In this document: piece by piece, positions 23,166-34,925 of the stretch | How the letters are laid out: each line of letters opens with the position of its first letter | Numbering within the stretch: the first letter of the stretch is position 1 | Source of the DNA: Sternotherus odoratus | Lineage: Eukaryota; Chordata; Testudines; Kinosternidae | Assembly (NCBI GenBank): GCA_032164245.1 | Contig: JAVMKO010000002.1 | Location: 96,113,340 to 96,177,339 of the forward strand | Direction: 5' to 3' | DNA length: 64,000 nucleotides | Made by a program: the position numbers and the translations under genes | The notes under the pieces: generated by a model | Told to the model about the DNA's origin: nothing | Database searches by the model: none | The model's input: only the letters and a program-made list of their open reading frames with translations

Positions 23166-26100
23166 TAGAACAGAAGCAGTTCAACCCAGTTGTAAATGAA
23201 TGCAAGTCAGTGAGCTCACACCGTGCCTGAATTTTCCCCAATTTTAAAATTTTGTTTGGTTGCTGAAGAAGCTTTTGAAAGCCAGGAGCTGGAGAAATTC
23301 AAAGACAGTTTTGTTTAGATAGAACATTCTTCTGCAGCATTAGCAACCCAATCACTGTAGCACTGTGCTAATGCAGAGGCTTCCTAACTGAGCACGTGCT
23401 GCTCGCTCACAGAAAATTGATTGGCCACAAGATGCTGAGTATTCCTGGTTTCCAGCTGCTCGGTTTTATTAAGGGACAGCTAAAATTGCCTAAATGCTTT
23501 CCTCTTATTACCTAAGCAGTTGCTGTAGTTGCCACAGGGTTGTTAACGTGATCATGAATGGAAGGGGAGATGGTGCATGAGGCAATCTCTCTGCCAACAC
23601 GGGCTTCACACTGAAAAAGTTTGAGAACTCTTTTGTTAGCGCATGAAAACCAAAAAAAAATGAAACAGACTAAAGACTAACCTGACTAGTGTTTTCTTTA
23701 TCCAAGCAGAGCGAAGTTAAAACATTAAACAAATAGCATAAATGGAGACAAAAAGAAAATTAGTCTGAACGTGTCTGTTTTAGTATTCTAAAATGATATT
23801 TAGAGCACAGTAACCTCTTTTAAAATGCATGATTTTGACCTGAGAGTATCGCTTTAAATGGTCTTTTAATTATCTGGCATTACTGAGATTTTAAAAAATA
23901 AAGCAGTCTGACTTTATTCACTTTTCATACCAGGCCAGCTCAGGACCCATTGAAGTCAATAGGATTTTGCCACTTATTTTAATAGAGGTAGGATTTGCTT
24001 CCTCAATTCTGATTCAAGGATGCACCCCTCTCCAGGAAAGCACTTAAACATGTGCAAAAATTCCAGTGAAGTTATAGGATTTAATCACATGATTAACTCC
24101 TGTCCTGAATAAGTCTTAAACAGATGCTTACTGAATAGTCTTAAACAGATGCTTAATTGCAGTCCTGAATCAGGGCCTCGGCAAATACACACCACAGTGA
24201 AACACAATTTGCATAACTATGTGTTATTGAGATCACGTGATCCTGGAAATATCTGGCAACCAGAGCAGATTATACAGTCCAGACAGAGCTTTAGGAAGCA
24301 GAAAACATATTTATATTGGACCACAGAGAGAAACCTTTGCATTCCTTTCACTTGTCTCTTGAAATGCTTCTTTTTTTCTTTGAGCATGAAAATGACAGGA
24401 CTCTGTAGCCCTCCAGTATATGCCAGCTGAGAAATAGACCAAGTAGTCCATGGTTTAGAAGTTTAACAGAGCATGTTTACTCAAAGGGAGATTTAACATC
24501 CATTGCTTTGATAGAAGGAGTGGACATAATGAACCATAGCGGCTGAGGTGAAAAAAAAATAATCAGATACTGTTAAGCAGTCAGACACAATCTTCTATTC
24601 CCTATAGTTGCCTGGAAACACTGAAACTCTGTGGATGAAACCAAGTGGGCACTTTTAACCAGACAGTACAGGGTCACATTCTGCACTTGTGCCAAGGTGT
24701 TCAGTTCTGGTATCTCAGTGGACTTACATAAGCCCCACATGCAAAAGCAACATTCTACTATATGCCTAGGAAAGAGCAGACAGTGTTTTCCAAGTGACAT
24801 TTTCCTATTCCTTGTTTGCACATATTCCTGTGTTTATTGTAATTTTTATTTTCTTCTCATCCTTTCACCTGACTGTTGGATTTCTAGCCTTTTTGAAATG
24901 GAAATCTAGACCCTAGGCAATGTCTGGAAGGGGCAAGAAAGGTCACATGCCCCTCCCCAGACACCTGGGGGTGGGAAAAACATTTCTGCCACTTGATGTT
25001 GGAGCGCAGCTGTAGACACGTGCACAAGGAAAAGGCACCAGCAGCTAGTGATCCCGCCTATCCACACTCTACGGCGCCTAGAGCAGGGAAGGAAGCCAGA
25101 GGGAGTGTGGGGAAGCTTTTGTGTGTGTCCCTTCCTGTTACCTGCTGCTTAGGTACATGCATACCTGCACTAGTCTGCATGAGTGCCATTGCCTGGGATG
25201 AGCAAAGGGGAGTCAGGGTACTGGGAGGGACGGAAGGGGATCCAGGGGAAGGCAGGACCTATGGGGGGGATTATGGGGAGGGGCTGGAGGAGGCAGCAGG
25301 GGTCAGCAGCCATGTGGCCTGGAGGAAGTGGTGGGAGCCAGGAAGGGAGATGGATGTTCAGTGGGGAGAGGCCGCAGGGGCCAGGAGCCTTGAGGAACAC
25401 TTTAAGCATACATTTCTGAATAATGCAAATGGAGTTATTTTAGACAGATAGGTCAAGTTTTTCAGGTTGGGAAGGACTAGATGAAGAGGTTCTTATTTTT
25501 TCTCTGATTTGTTTGTCCATCCCTTATTTCACTGTTCTCCAATAATGTATCTCATTGGGTGGAGAAGATGAAAAGAATAACTCATATTTCTTGTGTAGTA
25601 CACGGTGCTCTTACAGATCAGCTGGGGAGGAGTCGCGTGGGGAGGTCACTTCTTCCCCTTTAGCTGACTCCACCCCCGTAATCTCCTTTCCCCACCACCA
25701 GTCACCCATTTGCTCCTGTGTTGAGGCGTGACACATTTTGCAGCTTGTAAATCACTGCTCAGGCAATTTCATATGCAGAACCTCCAGCTAAGACATCACC
25801 GTGTCCAGTCCTGCAGCCAGAAAGTAACCCGTGGTCTTTCTTTCCTGCCTTCAACACACTGTTCCTATCGTTTGTTCCCTTTTACCCTCATCTGAGAAAC
25901 TTCTTAGCCCACATGACCAGATTGAGCTCACTGTACTCAATACTAAGGTGCAATTGGGCATCCTGATAATTAACCCTTCCTTTGTTCTGCTGCTCTGCAG
26001 CACAAATACATTTTCAGACAGGTTCAACTCTATGCTATATTTAGTGTTCATTGGAGCTGGCTTCAGTCACAATCCAGACAAAAGGGTCCTTAACCCATAG

Positions 26101-26391
26101 AATACTCTTAGCATCCATGTGTGGTCACAGCAACCAGCCACTTGTTTGCTTAACCCTTTCTGTGGAGAGTTTCAGACCAATTACACGTATCAAATAATCC
26201 ATAAGTGGCATTTCAGTGCTACTTTTGCCCTAGCACTGGAGTTTTATTTAACAATACAATCCTCCAAAGCCATCCGTGCACATGGTCTGGCATTAGAGGC
26301 AAATTTTCAACTAGTACAGAAAAAGAGCATATCATATTGGTGTGGCAGGATCGCAATAGTTAAGCTTCTGTCACAATATCTGTTTAAAGGT
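23166..26391. other. Intronic sequence with palindromic-motif copies and a G-rich patch
   Basis: No gene recognised. 23935-24175 has two or three copies of the CATTGAAGTCAATAGG-type dispersed motif, including a near-duplicate GTCTTAAACAGATGCTTA at about 24114 and 24139. About 24920-25420 is G-rich and probably an old repeat. Overlapping frames on both strands there (up to 152 codons) show no recognised domain. 25600-25740 is similarly GC-richer. Confidence 0.45.
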
Positions 26392-27300
26392 TGACCTTTC
26401 TAAGTGCTCTAAAATCAACATACGGAGTTGGATTTCTTTGAAATTTGGTGAGCCTCAAGTGGGTTCAGGGTAGGGTTAGTGACCCAAATTTGGAATCATT
26501 AGAGTCAGGGTTTATGGAGATAAGCCCCCAGAAAAAAATAGCTACTTAAAAAAAATTGTTTGTAGGTGTGTTACCCCGTTCCCCCCAGAACTAGAGATCA
26601 AATTACTGAAGTGATGCAGGTCAAAATGGTCTCAATCTGTTGGATTTTACCCAATATAGTGCATGACACCCCCTAAATTAGCGGGGTCCAAACTTTTTTT
26701 GACCGCGCACCCTAGTAGAAATTTTTTTTTGAGCAGGCACCCCCATGGGGGAAGCCCTGCCTTAGCCCCACCCCAATCCACTCCCTCCCACTTCCTGCCT
26801 GACTGCCCCCTTCAGAATCACCCCACCTTTGTCCCCTAACTGTCCCCCTGGGGCCAGTCCCGCTGCACCCGGCTCTTCCAGCAGGGCTGCAGCCTTGGCT
26901 CCTGGCTCCCATGGTTGGGTCTCCGCTGCGGCGCCCGGCTCCTAGGACTGGAGCCACTGCAGCCCCCTGTGGGTGGTCTCGCACACCCCAGCTTGCCGAT
27001 CACTGCTCTAAATCTTTGAAGGATGCAAACTGAGAACAGTATTTAAGAAAAAACACAATTTTTACACTGCATAAGCACCAATATAGAAAAAAGGCTGGAA
27101 GATTTCTATTCCTGCCATTTTATAGCCTTTAAAGTTTGACTCTTGTAGGTGCTCTAAAATCCAAATGGTTAATTGGATTGCTTCAAAATCTGATATGCTT
27201 CATGGGGACACGGAGATAGTGTCCCCAATGTGAAGTCATTTGATTGAGAGGTTCCTGAGTTACAGACTCACCCCCAGAATGATTTCCTTCATTTTGTACT
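26392..27300. repeat. Old repeat with internal direct copies, split by a hAT element
   Basis: Two diverged direct copies, about 26392-26560 and 27127-27290, share AAGTGCTCTAAAATC (first) with AGGTGCTCTAAAATCC (second), then TTGGATT.CTT..AAAT, a GTGACCC/GTGTCCCC..AT block, and end near CCCCCAGAA. The hAT element at 26679-27005 sits between them. Family unknown. Confidence 0.5.
26679..27005. mobile_element. Short hAT-like element (GGGGTCCAAACTTTTT start)
   Basis: Starts TAGCGGGGTCCAAACTTTTT and ends GCTTGCCGATCACTG, flanked by CCCTAAAT (26671-26678) and CTCTAAAT (27006-27013), an 8-bp TSD with one mismatch. The interior is C-rich and non-coding; the 90-codon minus frame in it is not a gene. 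Confidence 0.75.
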
Positions 27301-27739
27301 GTTAAACAGAGGTAATAATGACTGGATGAATCACAAACCTCTTGGTGGCTGTGAATTCACCCTTCAGTTAACATATCTAAGGATAAATTAATCACAACCC
27401 CTCTCCTGAGATACAAAGAAGTTTTGGATTAAATGGCTGGAGATTGCTACAGTTAGAGAGTAATGAGTGGAAATTACACACGTGAATGCTTTCTGGATAG
27501 GAAGTGTTACCTGTCAGCCCTATGTTCTTGGGGAATCAAGGTGCAGTATCCAGCCTGTCTGACTCACGAAAGACTCTCCCAACCCCGACTCTGGTTGAAC
27601 CAAAACTGATCAGAAGAAAGACTGACAAAACACAATGAAAAAACAGTGGGAGACACACCTAAACCCCTCCAGACAAAGGTGAGAGGATTAAGGAAACTCC
27701 CCTAGCCTCATTTGCATTGAAGATGGGACAGGGATACAG
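27301..27739. other. Intronic sequence, no recognised feature
   Basis: Nothing supported beyond ordinary intron. Confidence 0.45.
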
Positions 27740-28092
27740 CCGGTGGTTCTCAAACTTGTGGGGGCAGCAACCCTTCTTCCCATCCCCGCGGGCTGCTGCA
27801 ACCCGTGTCCACTGAAATGCCACCAAATGGAACGTTTCCGGTTTCGGCGGCATTTTGATGGACATGCCAAGCATTTCACAGTGTCCGCCGAAAAGCTGCC
27901 GAAACCGGAAACTTTCACTTCAGTGGCTTTTCCGGCAGACACTTTGAAGCGTGTACCATGTCCACCGAAACGCCACCGAAAGCGAAAGCATTCAACTCGG
28001 TGGCATTTCGGCGGCGCAGGGAGCTTGCGACTCCCCGGGAATTGCCCCGTGACCCCCTGGGGGGGTCACGACCCCCAGTTTGAGAACCGCTG
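27740..28092. mobile_element. Short hAT element (GGTTCTCAAACTT ends)
   Basis: Inverted ends GTGGTTCTCAAACTTGTG and CAGTTTGAGAACCGCTG, with TSD GGATACAG (27732-27739) and GCATACAG (28093-28100). The interior repeats CGCCGAAA/CACCGAAA-type words about every 60-70 bp. The open frames on both strands are by-products of this. Confidence 0.85.
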
Positions 28093-28100
28093 GCATACAG

Positions 28101-28803
28101 AATGGAAAACAGGAATTCCAAGGCAGGAACCGCACTGAACTACTGGGACCAGAAAAGCAGGAAAGCACTGCATGATGGGGGGAGGGGGAGAACTCTGCTT
28201 AAATGTTAATGAACCCACACCAAGCTCAGTAGTTATCAGACCAATTCTAGTAATAAATCCTTTATTGGTATCCAAACTAGTGAAGCTCCCTAATTGCATT
28301 GTGAGTTCCCTCCAAGGAATGATCAGTTCCCATTGTCCTAAGCAAAACAACTTTGGCATACTCAATTTACCCATAAACAAATCTAGTGGTCTCCCTTGAA
28401 CCATTACTGTTTCCCTACCAAACCTCCCCCCCCCCCCACTCAAGTGTTCTGATGCCTGGATCCAAAATCGGCATCAGTTCCACTGGGACTTCATCTTCTC
28501 CTGACTGATCATGCTGTGGGCTCTGCCTGTCTCCAGCACTGCAGACCTTCAGCTACCACCAGAATCTGGAACCCCCGATTGATTCAAGCTTCATGGAGTG
28601 CTGAGAACCCAGCTCTCTTTGTCTTTAGGTGTAGCCTTCTGACCTTGACTTGTATGATCAGTTATAGTTTCTTAAACTTTTAAAATCAGATTTAACTATT
28701 TTGTTTGTTTGGCTTCTCTCTGGTTATTATCTGGCAATAAATAACTTCCATGGTTAAGCTGATTGTCTCTCAGCACTATTTTCCCCATTCTCAGAACTTA
28801 ATT
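28101..28803. other. Intronic sequence
   Basis: No gene recognised. A C-run of about 12 lies near 28425-28437. Confidence 0.45.
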
Positions 28804-29112
28804 AGGGTATGTCTTCACTACCCACCGGATCGGCGGGTAGCGATCGATCTTCTGGCGATCGATTTCTCACGTCTTGTGAAGACACGAGAAATCGATCACT
28901 CGCGGCGCCCCCGTCGACTCCAGAACTCTAGCTTGCCGGGAGGCGCAAGCTGGAGTCGACGGGGGAGCGTGCCGCCGCCCGCTGCCGCCGTGGGGATGAG
29001 CGGTAAGTTGGCTGCAGATATGCAAACTTCAGCTACGTGATTCACGTAGCTGAAGTTGCGTATCTGCAGTCGATGCCCCCTCCCCCCCCCATAGTGGGCA
29101 CCAGCCCTTAGG
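28804..29112. mobile_element. Multi-hairpin DNA element
   Basis: Starts AGGGTATGTCTTCACTACC and probably ends near AGCCCTTAGGG. At least three separate inverted repeats lie inside: GATCGATTTCTCACGTCTTG against GACACGAGAAATCGATC (28857-28897); CCCCGTCGACTCCAG against CTGGAGTCGACGGGG (28909-28965); and TTCAGCTACGTGA against TCACGTAGCTGAA (29027-29054), extended by matching GCAGATATGC/GCGTATCTGC ends. It is CpG-rich and non-coding. Confidence 0.75.
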
Positions 29113-32100
29113 GTGGTTGCCATCTTCACAAACACAGGGAAACAGAACAGGATCATGTAAATCACACAGCATCTCACGGTACAAAGTATTCCTCCTCACT
29201 CCATACAAGGTTAGGTTATAGCACTGTAGCTCATGCTGGTGAGTACTTTCGAGAACAGTGCATAACATAATAACATACTGTATTTCCTGGATGCAACTGT
29301 GCTTGAAAGAGGACAGACATGCACACACTTGTACAAGGCATGTGGTCTCAAAGGGAGCAATCCTGTAGATCTTACTCAGATAAAACTCCCATTTTCCTCA
29401 GTTGTCATGCAATGATCTTCTATGAGGCTATGAAGACATATACCTGCATATGTATACACTTAAATACACTATATATTTATGGCTTCTTGGACCAGAGTAT
29501 ATGGCTTCCTTTGTGCTTGTTCAGTGTGTGGTACAACAGGGACTTGATCCTGGTTGGGACCATAGGGCATTACTGTAATTAATAATCTTGTTTTGGTTGA
29601 CCAAGATGCACTATCCAGTCCTGGCAGTCTAACAACATTTAAGGTTTGCAGGCTCCCAGGTATATCTTCAGAAGAGACTGAGAGCATCTAAATGAAGGGG
29701 ACTATTATATGCTATTATTACAAGACTCTTTGGTGCTATTATATGCTACATTTCTGGTGGAAGGGTCCAAGAGCTCACCCCTACTCTCATTACGGTAGCC
29801 AGAAGAGATGAGCAGCTGTAATAAAAGATCACTGAGATCAAATAGGCACAGCAGTAGATTTATCCCCTTGTAAAAATAATCCTCATTGACCAAATCTCCA
29901 ATTATCAAATCATTGTCCAAGAAAACGATCTGTATATCTGAAAGATACTCTTTGTAAGAAGTGGAAGGGGTTCAACTGACCCAGACACAAAACATGTATT
30001 ATTTATTTATATGGACACTGTGACAGACTTTTTCTTTTTTGATGTTGTACATCCCAGGATAATTAAGCCACCCATGTGAAATTTTCAATACTCTTCATTT
30101 TATGGGTTGAATAAGCCATGGTTCAATAAGCAAATGGCTCATTACTGAAGTCTTTGGTTTTCTGGTATCAAATACAACATAATGACATTTATTAATGTAA
30201 ACCAGATCTTTAGAGCTGAACTCACTCTGTATATTTTTCAGTTAATCGGAGGGAGGAAGTACTTTAAAAGAAATGGGAAAGTCCATAACAGTTTTCCCAG
30301 ACTTTGGGAGAGACTGTATCAGGTTACTACACTAAGGACCAAATCATGCCTCCTCCATAAAAACTACCAGGAAGGCCACAGATAAAAGGAAACTCCATAT
30401 GCTTTCTCTCACAGATCACCCCAGTGGGGAACTGGGGTTTTCATAGCCAAAGAAGGGCAATAGGTGTGGTTCTCTAACTCTGAGTTTTCCCTGAGATCCA
30501 TGGGGAAGTCAATGAAAAGTCACTGCTAGCAGCGGGCTCTGGATCAGGCCTTAACAGCCTGGGATTTGGACAGAACTTTTCTTGTAGGCACATTATTAAA
30601 AATGATCTATTGTTGGCACTTTGTACCTTCCTCTGATACATTATGGTACTGGCCATCGTCAGAGACAGGATATCAGATACTGCTCTGACCCAGTGTGGTG
30701 AGGTCTCCGACTTCCATAGGCTTTGGAGCAGACTCAAAGATGGGATGTCATTTCTCATGCTTCTAGATGTCCACTAAGTAACAGACTGCGGCATTTACAC
30801 CATAGCCATGTGCAGAGCTGCACAGCCCCAGGAGGGACACCAGAGAGATTGTGCCTGCTTGAGGCACAATTTATCCCACAGCTTGTCTTCTCCATCACCC
30901 TGGCAAGCCAGTCTCACTCGGCTGGTCAAATAATATTTTTAGCATTATAAACAAACTGGAAAAGTTATTAATTAATATATTTGGGATGGTTTTTGCACTG
31001 CTGGTGATGGGTACCATGACTCTGCCTTTTCCCCCATCTTGCATTTTGACACTGTGCTCCCCAGGGCACAGCAGGAGCACAGAGTCCCTGCACTCTTCAG
31101 GGAACAGGAAACCCAAGGACTGCTATTGTGGGAGGCCCTTTTACAGCCATATAAAGGGTGAGAGGAGGCCAATTTTTGTTGAAACCTTCTAATCTCTTTC
31201 CTTTGTTTCAATAATGTAATGAACCGGGAGTTCCATAGATTAATTTGGCATTTCCCTCTAGTGCCTCTAAATATGTTGCTTTTTTATTTCATTGGCTATC
31301 CCCTCATTCTTGTATTATGAAGGTAAATAGAAGCTCTAAACTGACCTTCTCTAAATTCTGTATTGTTTTCCATTCCTTTGTTATGTCTGATCCTGACAGA
31401 TCTTGATGCCATGAGGCAGGCAGGGACACCTATGGGTGTCCTCCTGCCCCTTTGTGATTCCTTGACCCCTACTTCTCTTTTCTGGCAACATGAGTTCCTT
31501 AGGAGTTGTGTTCTTGTTAACACTTTCCCGTCCCTAGCTGATTCCACCCTATCCTTCTTTCCAGAACGATGAGAAAGAATGGGTTTTCATGATGATTAGA
31601 GATCAAAGGATTAAAGTCCATTTCTCTAGACATTTCTAGTGTTGAGCAGGGGGACGATGTCACCCAGAGCAGCCATTCCTTTGTTCTCATCCTTCTACTG
31701 GCTTGTTATGCCCTCAAAACCCGAATAGCCCCAAACATATCTGAGTACAGGACTACCATACATTTGGGAATGGTGGTAGGAGCTCGAAGATGATAGCTTT
31801 TGAACTGCCACTACCCTTTACTGTGATTACCAACCAATTCTACGCATTGATTGTGGGCAATTATTTCTCTCCCCATCTAAAATAATAAGGGATGATTTAT
31901 TTGTAACCCTCAGCGGTACTAGTCAGCCTGTTGCCTTCCATTCAGTTGTGCTGCAGTGTAACTTGAAATCCAATCTTGCCATGATAAGACTGGGTTTTTG
32001 AGCAGCCCAAACTGCAAGGTGAGTTTGGATGCACATAGCTGACTGAGAACTGGCCAGTGGCAGAATAATGGTTCAGCACAGAAGCCTGTGGTCTAAGACG

Positions 32101-33569
32101 GTTCCTGCACTACCCATCACAAACACCTCCATCACTAGCACGGATATGTTGTTTGGGAAATACTGGCCTGGGACACAGAGTAAGTAGAGAATTGCGTAGA
32201 CTGATTTCTGCAAGGACTGAACTAAATTCCTTAGCTTCTTGAGCTATTATTACTACTGCACTAGTGAGCTGTTGTGCTACTATTTTGGCAAGTCATATCT
32301 TCTGAGCACCAGGTACTTTAATATTACTTTGCACCTATTTTAAAATGCAGGAAAATCATTTCCATCCACTGGGAAAAAAGAACCTCCAAAAGGGCTACTG
32401 AAAATAACTCAGACAATATTTAAAAAGGTAAAAGGGAATCCTCCTAAAGAGATCAACTCTGGAAAAGTCATTAGCCATGTGGCCAATTATGACATCTCCA
32501 AATATACATACATTTTAGCCAAAATTTTATCAAAAGTATGTCATTTACATCCAACATACATCTACCCTACTGAATTTTTAAATTGGCTGTAGTAGATGAT
32601 GATCTCAATTACATTAGGCCTAGAATTATGGAAGAAATGTCATGTATCAATCACACTTATATACGGCTTAATCCAAGGCCCACTAAATTCAATGGATTTC
32701 TTACCATTGCATTCAATGGACTTTGGATCAGGTCCATAAAGCACTGAGACTAGTTGGTGAAGGGCTTAGAGTTTTGTTTAAATGAAGTCCTTATATACAA
32801 TTCTACACGAAGTTCTGATTGTAGGTAGTTACAATAGAAAATTCAGGGGCTTTAAAATGATTCCTCAGGCATATTCCTAACAAAAATAATGCTTCAAGTA
32901 CACATTTTAAAATATCAAAGCCCACATCTGTGTCCTGGCAACCCACTGGGTCCTGAATCAGGGACACAGGACTTGATCTTGCATGGTACTGATCACACCT
33001 TATGTCCCACTGACTTCAGTGGGAGTTAAGGGTGTTCAGCCTCACACAGGATCAAGCTCATAGCTGCAACAGGGTTCACCTGCCTTCTGTATTTAACTCT
33101 GAGTATGGGCTTCTAGTATCAGTATGCGACTGCAAGGCACTCCACTCACTGGAATCAAGGGCAGAACACAGTTCCTCAGAGGGAGTAGAATCAAGGTTGC
33201 TATGGGGGATTTTCAGCACATCTACATGACACCATGAAGCAGCGGTATTTCTGGGCTCTTTTCGGCCCTTATTCAGAGTATACCTTATCTATGCACTTCC
33301 AGCTGTTGGCTCTGTACTACTTTTAATTGAAGAATTAATGAGGTGCATTTTGAGACTGAGAATGTCCTGTAAAACACAGGGAGAAGGTACAGATTTGTGT
33401 CTTCAGATTCAACCAGGAACCATTGGTAAATGTGAACGCCCTAGTAACTTTTTTAAAAAGCAGGTGAATGTTACTATTGGTTAAATTTAAAAGGTGATAG
33501 AAATTTTAAGTTAGTGAAAGAGCTGAATCTATATCACCTGGTGCAGTAAACAGATTGATTACTATTTAA
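29113..33569. other. Intronic sequence with dispersed palindromic motifs
   Basis: No gene recognised in 4.4 kb. 32660-32740 has AATTCAATGGATTTCTTACC and CATTCAATGGACTTTGGATC as adjacent inverted units. 32940-33055 has CCACTGACTTCAGTGGGAGT. 30480-30560 has a weaker copy. The open frames are all short. Confidence 0.45.
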
Positions 33570-34301
33570 AAGGGACAGATTAACTCTCCTGTGGGCCTGA
33601 GACTATTAGATTTTGTGGAGCCCCTGGGGGTTTGGAGTGTGAGAGTGGGCTCAGGGCAGGGGATTGGGGTACAGGAGGGGTGCAGCTCCAGTTGGGGGGG
33701 TGGAGCCAGCAATGGGACAGGGTGTTGGGGTACGGCAGGAGATTTGGGGTGCAGGCTCTGCGTGGGAGTTTGGGTGTGGGAGGGGGCTCAGGGCTGGGAT
33801 AGGTGGTTGGGGTAAGGGGTACAGGGTCTGGGTGGGAGTGTTTATCTTGGGCGGCTCCCGGTCGGTGGCACTGTGGGACTAAGGCTGGCCTTGCTCCGCA
33901 CTGCTTTTCTCCCCGAAGTGGCTGGCTTGTCCAGCCCCTAGGTGGAGGGGCCAAGCTGCTCTGCATGGTGCACATTGCCCGTGCCCGCAGGCACTGCCCC
34001 TGCAGCTCCAATTGACTTTGGTTTTCAGCCAATGGGAGCTGCGGAGCCGGCACTGGGGGCAGCGTGCAGATTCCCCGAATGGCCTGCGCCTAGGGACTGG
34101 CAGGAGCACACCTGTGAGCTGGCTCTCGTGGCTCCAGCCCTGCGGGGGTGGGGCGCCAAGGCTCGGGGACCGGGGCGGGGCTCAGAGACTTGCTGTGAGC
34201 CAGATGAAAAGCAGCAGCAGTCTGCATCTGGCCTGTGGGGCCCCCCTTAGCCCAAGACCCTGGGCTGCAGCCCCTACAGCCCTTGGGTTAATCCGGCCTT
34301 G
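33570..34301. mobile_element. Non-autonomous hAT element, 732 bp
   Basis: Ends AAGGGACAGATTAACTC and GGGTTAATCCGGCCTTG are inverted, with TSD CTATTTAA (33562-33569) and CTGTTTAA (34302-34309). The interior has G-rich degenerate tandem words (GGGGTACAGG, GGGTGTGGGAGGGGG) and a GC-rich right half. The frames of up to 157 codons on both strands come from this composition and are not genes. Confidence 0.85.
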
Positions 34302-34699
34302 CTGTTTAAATGTGTTATTGATTTTAGAGAACGACACATGAAAAGATACGCTACTTGCCAAATTAAAACTCAAAGACAAGCTCAGAGCCTAACTGTGCAA
34401 GGCCTTGTTCCAATCAGGTAAGAAGTACCTGCCACTGTATGAAGGAATATAGATGTAGTTAATAAGGTTTAGCTGTCACTGATCTATTTTGCAATTGCTT
34501 TTTTCTAAAGTACATCCTGTAAATACAGGTTACTCAGATACGTTTAACAAAAGGTTTAATTGTGTCTGTATACAAATCAATGCAAACCATTATGAATCTT
34601 ATTTGCAACTATCTCTATTGCTCTTTAAATAGATACCACATTATGGTTCCAATACGATCCTTAACTGGTTTTAGTATTATAACCCTATAGTTCAAATGT

Positions 34700-34925
34700 T
34701 ACAAGTCAGGCTTCAAATAGCATCAGATTGGCTTCAAAATAGCAAGATTTTTAAAAAAGTAAAAAAAGTTGTGATTTCGGGAAAAACAGCTTGAAAATGT
34801 GAAGCAAGTGCATCTTAAAGGCTGAGAAATCAAAAGGCACATAAAGAACCCCCAAAAGTGCTTTTTAAAAAAACTGAGATTTTCACCTAATCACTTGATT
34901 CCATAAGCTGGAGCTTTAAAGAGAA
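34700..34925 (-). repeat. Old dispersed repeat
   Basis: Contains CTGAGATTTTCACCTAATCA and CATAAGCTGGAGCTTTAAAG. It looks like an inverted, diverged relative of 52240-52510, which has GACGAGGTGAGACTCTCCAG and TCATGATTTTGAAGAG. Family unnamed. Confidence 0.45.

Noticed and set aside
25183..25451. G-rich open frame of 152 codons and its mirror
   Set aside because: Overlapping frames on both strands in a G-rich patch without domain or splice support.
33580..34053. 157-codon minus-strand frame
   Set aside because: Pro-rich, low complexity and contained in a hAT element with TSD.
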